DNA of 64,000 nt from an uncultured Desulfobacterales bacterium (GCA_937915545.1 CALGIJ010000001.1:62001-126000); one strand, 5' to 3'. Numbered from the stretch's first letter, positions 43,717 through 53,260 are shown. Program-made: numbers and translations. The notes: generated by a model not told the origin, from the sequence alone.

Positions 43717-45648
43717 TCAGGCTTTGCGACGCAGAATGCGCTTGTCGCCGATGCGCATGGTCAGCTTCACCCGGTCGAGGTATTCGAGGATGGGGATGGA
43801 GAATTTGCGCGTCAGCCCGGTGAGGTCCTTGAAGGCCGGGGCGTCGATCTCGCCGTGCTCCTCCATATGCTTGAGCACCGAGGCGATGAGCGGCTCGATG
43901 ATCTCGCGGGTGTAGTAGAGCGACTCGCTGATCTTGAACAGCCGCCCGTCGCGCAGCAGCAGGTCGAGCACCTCCTTGACCAGCTGCGGCGGGTATTGGG
44001 CGAACTGCTCCATGGTCTCCTTGATGGTCGGGGTGGACAGCCCGCGCGAGCGGTACCACTCGCTCAATTCATGGCGCAGCTGCTCCTCGTCGGCCTTGAG
44101 GGCGACACTGTGACCGGCGAGGCGCACCACCGACTCCTCCTGCACCACAGCCCCTTTACGAATCAGCTCGTTGACGCAGTATTGGAAGACCTTGGCGTCG
44201 ACCCTGCGCCCCAGGCCGGTGCGCAGCTCCTCCTTGGCCATGCCCTGCTGCAAGGGGTTGAGGCGATGGTAGGCGGTAAGGCTTGCCAGCAGCATCTCCT
44301 TCATGCGCTCGGCGATCTCCACCGCCACATAGCGCTGCGAGGCGGAATCGACCACCACCATCTTCTTGGTGGAGATGGGGTCGTTGAGGGCTTTTTTAAG
44401 GTGCTTGCCGAAGAGGCCGAGGCGGATGGCGAGATCGTCGGCGGTCAGGCCCTGCTCGCCGCTCTCGCGGAGCAGGAAGAGGGTCTTCTCCTCCACCGTG
44501 CCGTCCTTGAGCACCGAGAGGATCTGCCGGTTATAGAGGCGGTCCGTCTCGCTGAGCCGCTTGCGTTTGCGCGGGGCGACGTTGCCGACGACCATGCCGC
44601 CGCCGATGGTCGCCACCGGCGAATAGCTGCGCACCACGTAACGGTCGCCGGACCACACCGAGGCGGTCTCCTCGAGCAGCAGCTGCACCGGGGCCTCCTC
44701 ACCGGGCTGCAGTTCGTCGCGGTCGAGCAGGGAGATGCGCCCGAGGATCTCGGCGGTGCCGAGGTGGACGCGCACCCGGGTACGGTGCTTGAGCGGCTTG
44801 CCGTTCGCGGCAAGATAGAGGAAATGGCAGTCGAGCACGTAGTTGGCCTGCAGGCTGCCCGGCGGGGCCAGCACCATGCCCCTGGCGATGTCGTTATGAT
44901 CGACTCCCTGGAGGTTGATGGCGGTGCGGTGCCCGGCCTCGACCTCCTGCACAGAGTGGGAGTGCACCTGGATGCCGCGCACCTTGCTGACCAGCTCGGT
45001 GGGGTAGATGCGCAGATCCTCGCCGACGGCAACGCGGCCGGAGATGGAGGTGCCGGTGACCACCGCCCCGAAGCCCTTCATGGCGAAGACGCGGTCCACC
45101 GAGAGGCGGAAAGGGCCGAAGACCTCGCGGAAGTCGTGCCGGGAGACGATGTCGTCGAGGGTCTTGCGCACCTCTTCGATGCCCTCGCCGGATACCGACG
45201 ACACCGGCAGGATCGGCGCCCCTTCGAGGAAGCTGCCGGCACAGAAGTCGCCGATCTCCTCGCAGACCATCTCCAGCCACTCCGGCTCGACGAGATCCTT
45301 CTTGGTGACCACCACCACCCCCTGCTTGACCCCCATGAGGCGGCAAATCTCGAAGTGCTCGATGGTCTGCGGCATTATGCCCTCGTCGGCGGCGACGATA
45401 AAGGCCACCAGGTCGATCCCCGAAACCCCGGAGACCATCGTCTTGACGAACTTTTCGTGGCCGGGCACGTCAACGATGCCGACACGATGGCCGCAGGGCA
45501 GGTCGAGGTGGGCAAAGCCGAGCTCGATGGTGATGCCACGCTCCTTCTCCTCCTTGAGGCGGTCGGTCTCGAAGCCGGTCAAAGCCCGGATGAAGCTGGT
45601 CTTGCCGTGATCCACGTGGCCGGCGGTACCGAGAACAATCTCACGCAT
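43717..45648 (-). CDS. selB: Selenocysteine-specific translation elongation factor
   Basis: Delivers Sec-tRNA to UGA codons marked by a SECIS element. It has 643 residues. G-domain motifs are GTAGHVDHGKT at 7-17, DVPGHEKF, and TKKDLVEP. The RGITIELGFAHLDLP switch is typical of SelB. The C-terminal half carries four winged-helix domains for SECIS binding (for example QLVKEVLDLLLRDGRLFKIS and APAFKDLTGLTRKFSIPILEYLD). selA, selC and selD are not in the window, so selenoproteins must be encoded elsewhere. Confidence 0.96.
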   Translation of the reverse strand: MREIVLGTAGHVDHGKTSFIRALTGFETDRLKEEKERGITIELGFAHLDLPCGHRVGIVDVPGHEKFVKTMVSGVSGIDLVAFIVAADEGIMPQTIEHFEICRLMGVKQGVVVVTKKDLVEPEWLEMVCEEIGDFCAGSFLEGAPILPVSSVSGEGIEEVRKTLDDIVSRHDFREVFGPFRLSVDRVFAMKGFGAVVTGTSISGRVAVGEDLRIYPTELVSKVRGIQVHSHSVQEVEAGHRTAINLQGVDHNDIARGMVLAPPGSLQANYVLDCHFLYLAANGKPLKHRTRVRVHLGTAEILGRISLLDRDELQPGEEAPVQLLLEETASVWSGDRYVVRSYSPVATIGGGMVVGNVAPRKRKRLSETDRLYNRQILSVLKDGTVEEKTLFLLRESGEQGLTADDLAIRLGLFGKHLKKALNDPISTKKMVVVDSASQRYVAVEIAERMKEMLLASLTAYHRLNPLQQGMAKEELRTGLGRRVDAKVFQYCVNELIRKGAVVQEESVVRLAGHSVALKADEEQLRHELSEWYRSRGLSTPTIKETMEQFAQYPPQLVKEVLDLLLRDGRLFKISESLYYTREIIEPLIASVLKHMEEHGEIDAPAFKDLTGLTRKFSIPILEYLDRVKLTMRIGDKRILRRKA

Positions 45649-45702
45649 GTCGTCTTATCGAGTCAGAGGAGGGTTGGGGAGGCTGGTGCTGGTTTCACAG
45701 GG

Positions 45703-46329
45703 TCAGAAATAGGGGTTGCCTTCTTTCTCGCGACCGATGGTCGAGCGGCTGCCGCCATAGCCGTGGCCGGGCCAGACCACTGTCTCTTCCGGCAGGACGA
45801 AGAGCCGGTTGGCGATCGAGGCGAAGAGCTGCTCGGCGGAGCCCCCGGGGAAATCGGTGCGCCCGACGCCGCCGACGAAGAGGGTGTCGCCGGTGATGAG
45901 ATCGGGGGCGCAGTAGAGGCACATCCCGCCAGGGGTGTGGCCGGGGGTGTGAATGACCTTCAGTTGCACCTCGCCGACGGTGATGATGTCGCCGTCCTCG
46001 ACCTCCTCGTCGACTGGCGGCGAGGGTTCCATGCCGAGCATGGCGAAGTACTCGCCAACCTCCGGCCGGCCGAAAAAGCGTGAGTCCTCGCGGTGCATGA
46101 TGATCCGCGCCCCGGTGGCCTCCTTGATGCGGCGGTTGCCGCAGACATGGTCGGGGTGGCCGTGGGTGGCGATGATCGCATCGACTGTCAGATTGCGGGC
46201 GGCGATTTCCTTGAGGATCTTGTTCTCGTCGCCGCCGGGGTCGATCACCGCCGCCTTGCCGGTGCGCTCGCAGGCGACGATATAGCAGCACACGCCCATC
46301 GACCCGACGATCATCTGTTTCAGTATCAT
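45703..46329 (-). CDS. MBL-fold hydrolase (glyoxalase II-like)
   Basis: A 208-residue metallo-beta-lactamase-fold enzyme. The metal motif THGHPDH lies near 56-62, with further His ligands in IHTPGHTPGG and WPGHG, and a bridging Asp in TGDTLF. The fold and short C-terminus match the glyoxalase-II-like YcbL group, which has no lid domain. Substrate probably a thioester or similar; not determinable. It is followed upstream, on the same strand, by the Mrp-family ATPase gene at a distance of about 130 bases. Confidence 0.9.
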   Translation of the reverse strand: MILKQMIVGSMGVCCYIVACERTGKAAVIDPGGDENKILKEIAARNLTVDAIIATHGHPDHVCGNRRIKEATGARIIMHREDSRFFGRPEVGEYFAMLGMEPSPPVDEEVEDGDIITVGEVQLKVIHTPGHTPGGMCLYCAPDLITGDTLFVGGVGRTDFPGGSAEQLFASIANRLFVLPEETVVWPGHGYGGSRSTIGREKEGNPYF

Positions 46330-46459
46330 GGCTTTCGCTCTCTGGTTGTGCTTGATGTGAGGCGCCGTCGATCCCTCGCGGCACCTCGGCGGGCGGCGTA
46401 CTGCTCTGCCACCCGCCGAAGGGGAGGTTCACCTTTCCCCGGCTGCTCTCTCGGCCGGA

Positions 46460-47398
46460 TCAGGAGGCGCAACCGCCGCTGCCGCAGGAACAGCCGCCGC
46501 TCGGGGCCACATTGAGGCCCATCGGCGGTGCCATCACCGGCGGCAGGCGCCGCACGATGGAGGCGATGACCTTGGCGAAGGCCTGTCCGGCGGGGCTGTC
46601 GACCTCGGTGGTGAGATAGGGCGCGCCCTCGTCACCGGCCATGACCACCTTGGGATCCATGGGGATCTTGCCGAGGAAGGGCAGGTCGAGCTCCCGTGCC
46701 AGGGCCTCGCCTCCGCCAGTGCTGAAGATGTCGACGGTCTCGTTGCAGTGCGGGCAGACAAAGCCGGACATGTTCTCGATCACTCCGGCGATCTCCACTT
46801 TAACCGTCTTGCAGAAGTTGATCGACTTGCGCACGTCGGCCAGGGCCACCTTCTGCGGGGTGGTGACCACCACCGCTTTGACGTGGGGGATGGTCTGGGC
46901 CACAGACAGCGGCTCGTCGCCGGTGCCGGGGGGGGCGTCGATGATCAGGTAGTCGAGCTCGCCCCAGTCCATGTCGGAGACGAACTGACGGATGGCCTGG
47001 ATCTTCAGCGGTCCACGCCAGATGATGGCCTCGTCGCGGTCGCGCATCATATATTCCAGGGAGACCACTTTGAGGTTGTCGTTGTATTTGAGCGGCGGCA
47101 CCAGGCCATCGGGGCTGTCCGGGGGCTGGATGGTGCCCTTGAGGTTGAGCATGCGCACCACGTCGGGACCGTGGATGTCGACATCCATGAGGCCGACCTG
47201 ATAGCCCTTCTCGGCCAGCCCCAGGGCGAGATTGACGGAGACGGTAGATTTACCCACGCCACCCTTGCCGCTCATAACGAGAATTTTATTCTTGATCTTA
47301 CCCAGCGAACGGGAAATCGCCAGCTCCGCCTGGGCGGCGGCAGCTTGCTGAGCTTCCTTGGTGGGGGTTCCACAGGATCCACTGCATGATCCGGCCAT
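46460..47398 (-). CDS. Mrp/NBP35-family iron-sulfur carrier ATPase
   Basis: A 312-residue P-loop ATPase that loads or carries Fe-S clusters. The deviant Walker A is MSGKGGVGKSTVSVNLA near 38-54, and the DAPPGTGDE and VENMSGFVCPHCNE segments are Mrp signatures, with the CPHC pair as cluster ligand. The N-terminus (GSCSGSCGTP) and the C-terminus (GGCSCGSGGCAS) are extra cysteine-rich tails. The ATG at 47398 with an AGGAGG ribosome site is chosen over an upstream frame extension. Confidence 0.93.
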   Translation of the reverse strand: MAGSCSGSCGTPTKEAQQAAAAQAELAISRSLGKIKNKILVMSGKGGVGKSTVSVNLALGLAEKGYQVGLMDVDIHGPDVVRMLNLKGTIQPPDSPDGLVPPLKYNDNLKVVSLEYMMRDRDEAIIWRGPLKIQAIRQFVSDMDWGELDYLIIDAPPGTGDEPLSVAQTIPHVKAVVVTTPQKVALADVRKSINFCKTVKVEIAGVIENMSGFVCPHCNETVDIFSTGGGEALARELDLPFLGKIPMDPKVVMAGDEGAPYLTTEVDSPAGQAFAKVIASIVRRLPPVMAPPMGLNVAPSGGCSCGSGGCAS

Positions 47399-47671
47399 TG
47401 TCTGTCCTCCTGTCTTTATCGAAATAGCCACCGACAGCCAAAATCTGCCGCCGGCGACCGCTGCTCTGTGCGGCGAAAATGCCACGGACTACAGTAATGC
47501 CGCCGTACCGAATTGCAATGCCTTTCGTACTGGCGCCGCCTGCCGCAGCTGCCGAGTTTTTGTTGCTTTCTCGGGCAACTCTCCGTATGATGCGTGTTTC
47601 CGTAAACAGCAATCGCAGGCCCCGTCGGTCATGCCCCTATCGAGCCCCACCACCTTCTCCGGGAAGACACC

Positions 47672-48964
47672 ATGCTGGGATGGTTCAAGAAAAAATTCAG
47701 GAAGCAGGACGACAGCACCATTGAGCAGACGCCAGCGAGTGAAGAGCTGAGCAGAGATACCCCCTTTTCCGCTGCCGGGCAACCCGAAATCGGTGAGGCG
47801 ACCCTGCCACCTGAGCAAGTCGAGGCTGTCGGCGAAGAATCCCGCACCTCAGTTCCTCCCGCCACGGCGCCGGAGTTCTGCGAAGAGCGGACTGCCGGCC
47901 AACCCACCGCCAGCGCAGCAACTCCTCCCGATGCGCAGGTGGCAGAAGGCCACGCCAAGGACGGTGAGGCTGGGCTGAAGGTCCTCGACGAGCCCCAGGC
48001 GGTGGCGCTGCGCGAGAAAAAGAAGAAATCGCTCTTCGCCCGCCTGGCCGAAAAGCTCGGCAAGACCCGTGAGACGCTCACCTACCAGATCGACGCTCTC
48101 TTCCTCGGCAAGAAGGAGATCGACGCGGCACTCATCGACGACCTCGAGGAGGTGCTCATCACCGCCGACCTCGGCGTCGAGACCACCATGGAGCTGCTCG
48201 AGTACATCCGCCGCCGCGTGAGCCGCAAGGAGCTCGACAACCCGGCTGCCCTCAAGGAGGCGCTGAAGGAGAAGATCAAGTCCTTCATCCTCGAAAACGA
48301 CAAGGACCCCTGTCTGGTGATGCCCGACCAGGGCCCCTTCGTCATCATGGTCATCGGCGTCAACGGCGTCGGCAAGACTACCACCATCGGCAAAATTGCC
48401 CACAAGTTTCAGCAGGCCGGCAGCTCGGTGTTGCTCGTCGCCGCCGACACCTTCCGCGCCGCGGCGGTGGCACAGCTGCAGATCTGGGGGCAGCGCAACA
48501 ATGTCCCGGTGGTGGCGCACAAGGAGAAGGCCGACCCATCCTCGGTGGTCTTCGACGGGCTCAACATTGCCGTAGCGAAGAAGCACGACGTCGTCCTCGT
48601 CGACACCGCCGGTCGCCTCCATACCAACAGCAACCTCATGGAGGAGCTCAAGAAGATCAAGCGGGTCATGGAGAAGAAGCTGCCCGGCGCGCCCCACGAG
48701 GTGCTGCTGGTGGTCGACGCCACCACCGGCCAGAACGGCATCTCCCAGGCCAAGCTGTTCAACGAGGGGGTCGGGGTCACCGGCATCGCCCTGACCAAGC
48801 TCGACGGCACCTCCAAGGGTGGCATCGTCATCAATATCTGCCGCAGCCTGAAAATCCCCATCCGCTTCATCGGCATCGGCGAGCAACTCGAAGACCTGCG
48901 CGACTTCAATGCCGACGACTTCGTCGCCGCCCTCTTCCATTCCAGGGAGGAGCACGGCCGCTAG
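47672..48964 (+). CDS. ftsY: Signal recognition particle receptor FtsY
   Basis: Membrane-targeting GTPase that docks SRP-ribosome complexes at the inner membrane. It has 430 residues. The N-terminus is a basic amphipathic stretch (LGWFKKKFRKQDD) and an acidic A domain to about residue 110. The NG domain follows, with GVNGVGKTTTIGKI (G1), DTFRAAAVAQLQ, DTAGR (G3), TKLDGTSKGG (G4) and FIGIGEQLEDLRDF near the end. It is divergent from the Mrp-family gene. Confidence 0.96.
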   Translation: MLGWFKKKFRKQDDSTIEQTPASEELSRDTPFSAAGQPEIGEATLPPEQVEAVGEESRTSVPPATAPEFCEERTAGQPTASAATPPDAQVAEGHAKDGEAGLKVLDEPQAVALREKKKKSLFARLAEKLGKTRETLTYQIDALFLGKKEIDAALIDDLEEVLITADLGVETTMELLEYIRRRVSRKELDNPAALKEALKEKIKSFILENDKDPCLVMPDQGPFVIMVIGVNGVGKTTTIGKIAHKFQQAGSSVLLVAADTFRAAAVAQLQIWGQRNNVPVVAHKEKADPSSVVFDGLNIAVAKKHDVVLVDTAGRLHTNSNLMEELKKIKRVMEKKLPGAPHEVLLVVDATTGQNGISQAKLFNEGVGVTGIALTKLDGTSKGGIVINICRSLKIPIRFIGIGEQLEDLRDFNADDFVAALFHSREEHGR

Positions 48965-49083
48965 CCGACGATGAATCCCTTGCCCAGGCCCGACAGTCAC
49001 CACGCGAGCCCTAACCACCCCCGCACCTTTTACGCCCGCCACCTGCCGCAAGGCCAGACGGCAAGGGAGGGCGCCATACAGCC

Positions 49084-49923
49084 ATGAACTACCAACGCCA
49101 GCAACCTCCGGGCTGCGGCGGATGCCTGCTCATCCTCCTGCTGCTCGTCTTCGTCACCGGCGGCGCCCCGGCGCTGATCACCTTCCTCGGCACCCTCATC
49201 TACACTGGGCTTGCCGGAATCCTGCTCTTTATCGCCCTTTTCTGGGGCTTCAGCTACTGGGTGCAGCAAAGGGTTTCCACCTACGAGCAGTCGCAGACGG
49301 AAACCCACAACCGTTTCGTCACCCTGCTGGTGCGCATCCTCGTCTTCATCGCCAAGCTCGACGGCAAGGTCAGCCGCGAGGAAGTGCAGACCATCCACCG
49401 CTTCTTCCAGTACTCGCTGCGCTACAACCAGACGCAGATGCTCTGGGTCAAGGAGCTCATCAAGGAAGCCAACGGCATGCCGCTCGCTCTCGAGCCGTTG
49501 CTGCAGGAGTTCAAGGCCTCCTTCGCCTTCGAGCCGCGCCTCATCCTCGTCGAGCTCATCTATCAGATGCTCTTCACCAAGGCCGAGGTCCCGGCCCAGG
49601 AGCTGGATATCGCCCGGCGCATCGCCGCCTATCTCGACATCCCCGCCTATACGCAGCAGACCATGGAGGCCAAATACCGCCACCGCAACCGTCAAGGCGG
49701 CGAGACGGCGGCCAACGGCGCAGACCACTACTACGCCATACTCGGCTTGCCCAAAGGGGCTGACATGGAGGAGATCAAGAAGGCTTACCGCAAGCTGAGC
49801 ATGCAGTACCACCCCGACAAGGTGCGACATCTCGGCGAGGAGTTCCGCCTCGTCGCCGAAGAGAAGATGAAAGAGATCAACCAGGCCTACGACTTCTTCA
49901 AGAAGCAGGCGGCTGACAGCTGA
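49084..49923 (+). CDS. TerB-like/DnaJ-domain membrane protein (DjlA-like)
   Basis: A 279-residue protein. The N-terminus has two membrane segments (about 15-33 and 36-58, starting GCGGCLLILLLLVFV). A TerB-like helical domain covers about 75-190 (LLVRILVFIAKLDGKVSREEVQTIHRFFQ). A C-terminal J domain covers 215-279 with the HPD motif in QYHPDKVRH. Same architecture as DjlA, a co-chaperone recruiting DnaK to the inner membrane. An antisense-free start and a well-placed ATG; the gene lies 119 bases after ftsY. Confidence 0.88.
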   Translation: MNYQRQQPPGCGGCLLILLLLVFVTGGAPALITFLGTLIYTGLAGILLFIALFWGFSYWVQQRVSTYEQSQTETHNRFVTLLVRILVFIAKLDGKVSREEVQTIHRFFQYSLRYNQTQMLWVKELIKEANGMPLALEPLLQEFKASFAFEPRLILVELIYQMLFTKAEVPAQELDIARRIAAYLDIPAYTQQTMEAKYRHRNRQGGETAANGADHYYAILGLPKGADMEEIKKAYRKLSMQYHPDKVRHLGEEFRLVAEEKMKEINQAYDFFKKQAADS

Positions 49924-49971
49924 GGGGATGGTTCGCGCTGACGAGCCGCCATGGCCGCGGCGGCCTCGCTT

Positions 49972-50412
49972 TCACGACGCCGGGCCAAAGCGGAGCGCGC
50001 CGGTGGTGCAGGTCTGCACGCAGGCCGGTTCAAGGCCGGCGGCGACACGGCTCTGACAGGAATCGCATTTGGCCATGAGGCCGTCCCCGGCAAAGCTCGG
50101 CGCTGCGCAGGGGCAGACGGCGGCGCAAGCCTGGCAGCCAAGACAGAGGTCGCGCCGTACGTCGACGATGCCCGTCTCCTCGTGGCGAAAGATGGCCTGC
50201 GAAGGGCAGACCTCGAGACACGGGGCATCGGCACAGTTCAAACAGGCCAGCGACGAATAGCTCACCCCCGGCGCAAAGGGGCCATCCTCCCTCCCCCGCA
50301 CCACGCGATACGCTGGCAGATGTGCCGCGATATCGTGCTCGTCACGGCAGGCGACAACGCAGGCCAGACACCCCGAACAACGTTTCTCGTCAAAGAAAAA
50401 GGTCAATCGCAT
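49972..50412 (-). CDS. Four-cluster ferredoxin-type electron transfer subunit (DmsB-like)
   Basis: A 146-residue protein with four cysteine groups for [4Fe-4S] clusters: CSGCLACVVAC at the start, CLNCADAPCLEVCP, CLGCQACAAVCP, and CDSC with a distant C-x3-C near the end. This is the arrangement of DmsB/NrfC-type electron-transfer subunits. There is no signal peptide, so it is cytoplasmic. It lies 9 bases downstream of the molybdopterin oxidoreductase gene on the same strand and is almost certainly its redox partner. Confidence 0.92.
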   Translation of the reverse strand: MRLTFFFDEKRCSGCLACVVACRDEHDIAAHLPAYRVVRGREDGPFAPGVSYSSLACLNCADAPCLEVCPSQAIFRHEETGIVDVRRDLCLGCQACAAVCPCAAPSFAGDGLMAKCDSCQSRVAAGLEPACVQTCTTGALRFGPAS

Positions 50413-50421
50413 CGACTCACC

Positions 50422-52548
50422 TCAGCCGGGCAGGGGCGGCGCCTTGGCGATAGCGCAGCGCAGCGATTTGCAGGCCGGAAAGCCGGAGATGGGGTCGAGG
50501 CGGTCCGGGTGTAGCAGCCGGTTGACCTCGATCTCCGGCCAGCCATGGTAGATGCAGGCCATATCGCCAGGCACGACACCGGTCAGCTGCGCCCGCACCC
50601 GCACCTCGCCGCGCTTCGTGCGCAGCAGCACCTCCTCGCCATCGCCGATGCCGCGCGCGGCCGCCGTCTGCGGGTTGAGCGACACCGTGGGCAGCGGGTG
50701 GAGCTGGCGATTCCACGGGTTACGGAAGGTGCGCGAGTGCATGTACATCGGCAGCCGCACCCCGGTGACGAGGAACAGCGGGAAATCCGCCGCCTCCATG
50801 TCTTGATCTCCGCCAGGCGCGGCGGCAACGGGCAGCGGCGCAAAACCCATCTCGCCGAGAACGGTGGAGACGAACTCCATTTTCCCGGTGGGGGTGGCAA
50901 AGCCGTTTTGGCGATATTTATAGTGGCCGGAAGCGGTTATCCCCGGCCGCCCGCCCAGCGACAGGCCCGAGGGGTGCCGTTTGAGCTCGGTGACGGTGAG
51001 GCCGCTCGGCTGGAGGATGTACTCGAGGCAGGCCTCATAGCCTGCACCAAGCAAGGTGTCGTCAGGGGCGATGCGCCTGGCCAGTTCGATGATGATGTCG
51101 CTGTCCGCCCTGGCCAGACCCAGCGGGGCGATGGCCGGCTCGGTGAGGATGACATGGTCGCAGCTGTAGAAGCGCAGCTCGCTGCGCTCAAGCGAACTGC
51201 AGGCGGGCAGGACGATGTCGGCGCGACGGGCGGTGGGTGTCAGGAAGAGGTCGACATCGACAAAGAAATCGAGCTTCTCCAGGGCGCGTTCGAAGACGTC
51301 GTTGCCCGGCCACATGCGGTGGTTGCAGCCAAAGGCAAGCATGGCGTGCAGGGGGTAGGGCTTGCCTGAGAGGATCTGCTTCGGCAGGTGCATGGCCTGG
51401 GCCTCGCCGACAAAGCGGCACCACACCGGGAAGACATCGGCGCCGACGCGGGGCGGTAGCTCGGCGAGGGGGCGGGGAAAGGTGAACTCCCGCTGCCGGG
51501 TAACGGCGCTGCAACCGACATGGAGCCAGGTCTCGGGGACCACGTGGTTGCCGCCAGGGGCGTCGAAGTTGCCGGTCAGCCCGCTCAGGCAGAGGATGGC
51601 ACGGTGGTTCTGCACCCCGTCCAGGTGGTGGACGGTGGAGGAGGCACTGGTCATGATGGCGGCGGGGCCGCTGGTGGCAAGCAGCCGCGCGGCGCGGACG
51701 ACATCCGCGGCGGGCACCCCGCTCAGCCGCTCCGTTTCCTGCGGCGTAAAGCGGGAAATGAGGGCGCGGTATTCGTCAAAGCCGTAAGTGTGGCGCTCGA
51801 TGAACTCGCGGTCATGAAGACCCTCGTCGACGATCACCCGGGCCAGGCCCAGGGCCAGGACGCCATCGCTGCCCGGATGCGGGGCCAGGCGCAAGGTGGC
51901 ATAGCGGCTGAGATGGGTGACCAGCGGGTTGACCTCGATAATATTCACCCCCCGCTCGGCCGCTTCGATCAGTGGCCGCGCCGCGGGCGTCGCCGAAAAG
52001 AACGGGTTGCGCCCCCATACCAGCAGGCTGCGGCAGTTGGCGATGTCCGGCGCCCCCCAGGCGCCGTAGGTGAGCTTGGCCGCAATCACCGTGGCGAAAT
52101 GGCAAGTGCTCGACTCGGTGGCGAAATTCGGCGAGCCGAAGCTGATCGCCAGGCGCTGCGCGAAGGGGCGCAGCCACTTGCTGTAGCCGACGGCGAAGAC
52201 CACCGCCTCCGCCCCGTGTTTTTTCTTGATGGCCAGCAAGCGCTCGGCAATTTCCCCATAAGCCTCTTCCCAGGAAATTTCGACGAACTCGCCGCGCCGG
52301 CCCACCCGCCGCAGCGGCGTCTGCAATCGCTCGGCATTGTAGACGTACTGGCGGGTAGCATTGCCCTTGGCGCACAAGGTGCCGCGGTTGTGAGGGAACT
52401 CCTTCATGCCCTCCACCTTGAGCACCCTGCCGTCCTGCACATAGACGTTCATGCCGCAGCTCGTCGAGGCCCCCTCGCAGATGGCGCAGAGGGTCTTTTT
52501 TACTTCGACGCCGCTGCCCGGCAGGTAGATGTCTTTTCGGCCGGCCAT
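50422..52548 (-). CDS. Molybdopterin-dependent oxidoreductase, catalytic subunit
   Basis: A 708-residue DMSO-reductase-family enzyme. The N-terminal cluster motif is unusual: CAIC then six residues to the next Cys, rather than the usual three, and a fourth Cys in GTLCAKGNA. The MopB core has TCHFATVIAA, whose Cys is a likely Mo/W ligand, and a C-terminal pterin-binding segment (RTFRNPWNRQLHPLPTVSLNP). No Tat signal, so cytoplasmic, pairing with the adjacent ferredoxin. The ATG at 52548 is preferred; a longer frame would run into the FadR gene. Substrate unknown; acetylene-hydratase-like or 2-oxoacid/aldehyde-type roles are possible. Confidence 0.9.
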   Translation of the reverse strand: MAGRKDIYLPGSGVEVKKTLCAICEGASTSCGMNVYVQDGRVLKVEGMKEFPHNRGTLCAKGNATRQYVYNAERLQTPLRRVGRRGEFVEISWEEAYGEIAERLLAIKKKHGAEAVVFAVGYSKWLRPFAQRLAISFGSPNFATESSTCHFATVIAAKLTYGAWGAPDIANCRSLLVWGRNPFFSATPAARPLIEAAERGVNIIEVNPLVTHLSRYATLRLAPHPGSDGVLALGLARVIVDEGLHDREFIERHTYGFDEYRALISRFTPQETERLSGVPAADVVRAARLLATSGPAAIMTSASSTVHHLDGVQNHRAILCLSGLTGNFDAPGGNHVVPETWLHVGCSAVTRQREFTFPRPLAELPPRVGADVFPVWCRFVGEAQAMHLPKQILSGKPYPLHAMLAFGCNHRMWPGNDVFERALEKLDFFVDVDLFLTPTARRADIVLPACSSLERSELRFYSCDHVILTEPAIAPLGLARADSDIIIELARRIAPDDTLLGAGYEACLEYILQPSGLTVTELKRHPSGLSLGGRPGITASGHYKYRQNGFATPTGKMEFVSTVLGEMGFAPLPVAAAPGGDQDMEAADFPLFLVTGVRLPMYMHSRTFRNPWNRQLHPLPTVSLNPQTAAARGIGDGEEVLLRTKRGEVRVRAQLTGVVPGDMACIYHGWPEIEVNRLLHPDRLDPISGFPACKSLRCAIAKAPPLPG

Positions 52549-52555
52549 GTCCTTG

Positions 52556-53260
52556 TTACAGGCCGTGCTCGCGGCAGATTTCCAGGATGGTGCCGATGTG
52601 CTTCTCCATGGCCTGGCGGGCGCTGTCGGGATTGCGCGCGACAATAGCCTGGAAGATGGCGTCGTGCTGGCCGTCGATGAGTTCGTCAATGCGCAGCGAC
52701 TCCAGCACCTTGGTATAGGAGTAGGACATGGCGTAGGTCTGTACCTCGTAGAAGCTCTTCATGAGGTGGATCTGCACCACGTTCTTGCTGGCATAGGCGA
52801 TGTTCATATGGAAGCTGATATCCGTATTGATGCGGATCTCGTGCTCGATGCGCTCCCGCTTCATCCGCTCGATACCCCTCCTGATGAGGCGGATATCCTC
52901 GTCGGTGGCGCGCTGTGCGGCCAACTCGGCACTCTTGCCCTCCAGGGCCATGCGGATCTCCTGGATATCGGCGATGGTGTAGGTCTCGCCGTTGAGGGCC
53001 TGGAGCAGGGGCCGCTTCTCGACGATTTTCTCCTGATCGAGGACGAAGACCCCGACACCGCGGCGGCTCTCCACCAGCCCCTGGTCGATGAGCCGCTGTA
53101 TGGCGGTGCGCACCGTCGGCCGCCCGACCTCGAAGAGGGCGGCGAGGTCGCGCTCGGACATCAGACGCTCTCCGGGGCCGACCTCGCCGCGATAGAGCAT
53201 GTCGCGCAGCTGTTCGAACACCTGATCGGCAATATTACGATGTTTTACCGGCTTGATCAT
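52556..53260 (-). CDS. FadR-subfamily GntR transcriptional regulator
   Basis: A 234-residue regulator. The winged helix-turn-helix is at about 10-75 (VFEQLRDMLYRGEVGPGERLMSERDLAALFEVGRPTVRTAIQRLIDQGL), followed by an FCD ligand-binding domain with the metal-binding pattern (EIRMALEGKSAELAAQRA, DISFHMNIAYASKN, DGQHDAIFQAIVARNPDSA). Members often sense lactate, glycolate, pyruvate or fatty acyl-CoA. It lies 7 bases before the molybdopterin gene and is likely in the same operon. A matching operator is present at 53385-53397, between it and the racemase gene. Confidence 0.92.
   Translation of the reverse strand: MIKPVKHRNIADQVFEQLRDMLYRGEVGPGERLMSERDLAALFEVGRPTVRTAIQRLIDQGLVESRRGVGVFVLDQEKIVEKRPLLQALNGETYTIADIQEIRMALEGKSAELAAQRATDEDIRLIRRGIERMKRERIEHEIRINTDISFHMNIAYASKNVVQIHLMKSFYEVQTYAMSYSYTKVLESLRIDELIDGQHDAIFQAIVARNPDSARQAMEKHIGTILEICREHGL

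Noticed and set aside
43627..46083. An 818-codon open frame on the plus strand opposite selB and the MBL hydrolase gene
   Set aside because: It runs antisense across two well-supported genes, has low-complexity Asp/Glu/His/Leu-rich content and no family signature. It is a by-product of GC-rich codon use.
50422..52548. A selenocysteine (in-frame TGA) in the molybdopterin enzyme, suggested by the presence of selB
   Set aside because: The frame is open throughout, and the probable metal ligand is an ordinary Cys in TCHFATV.
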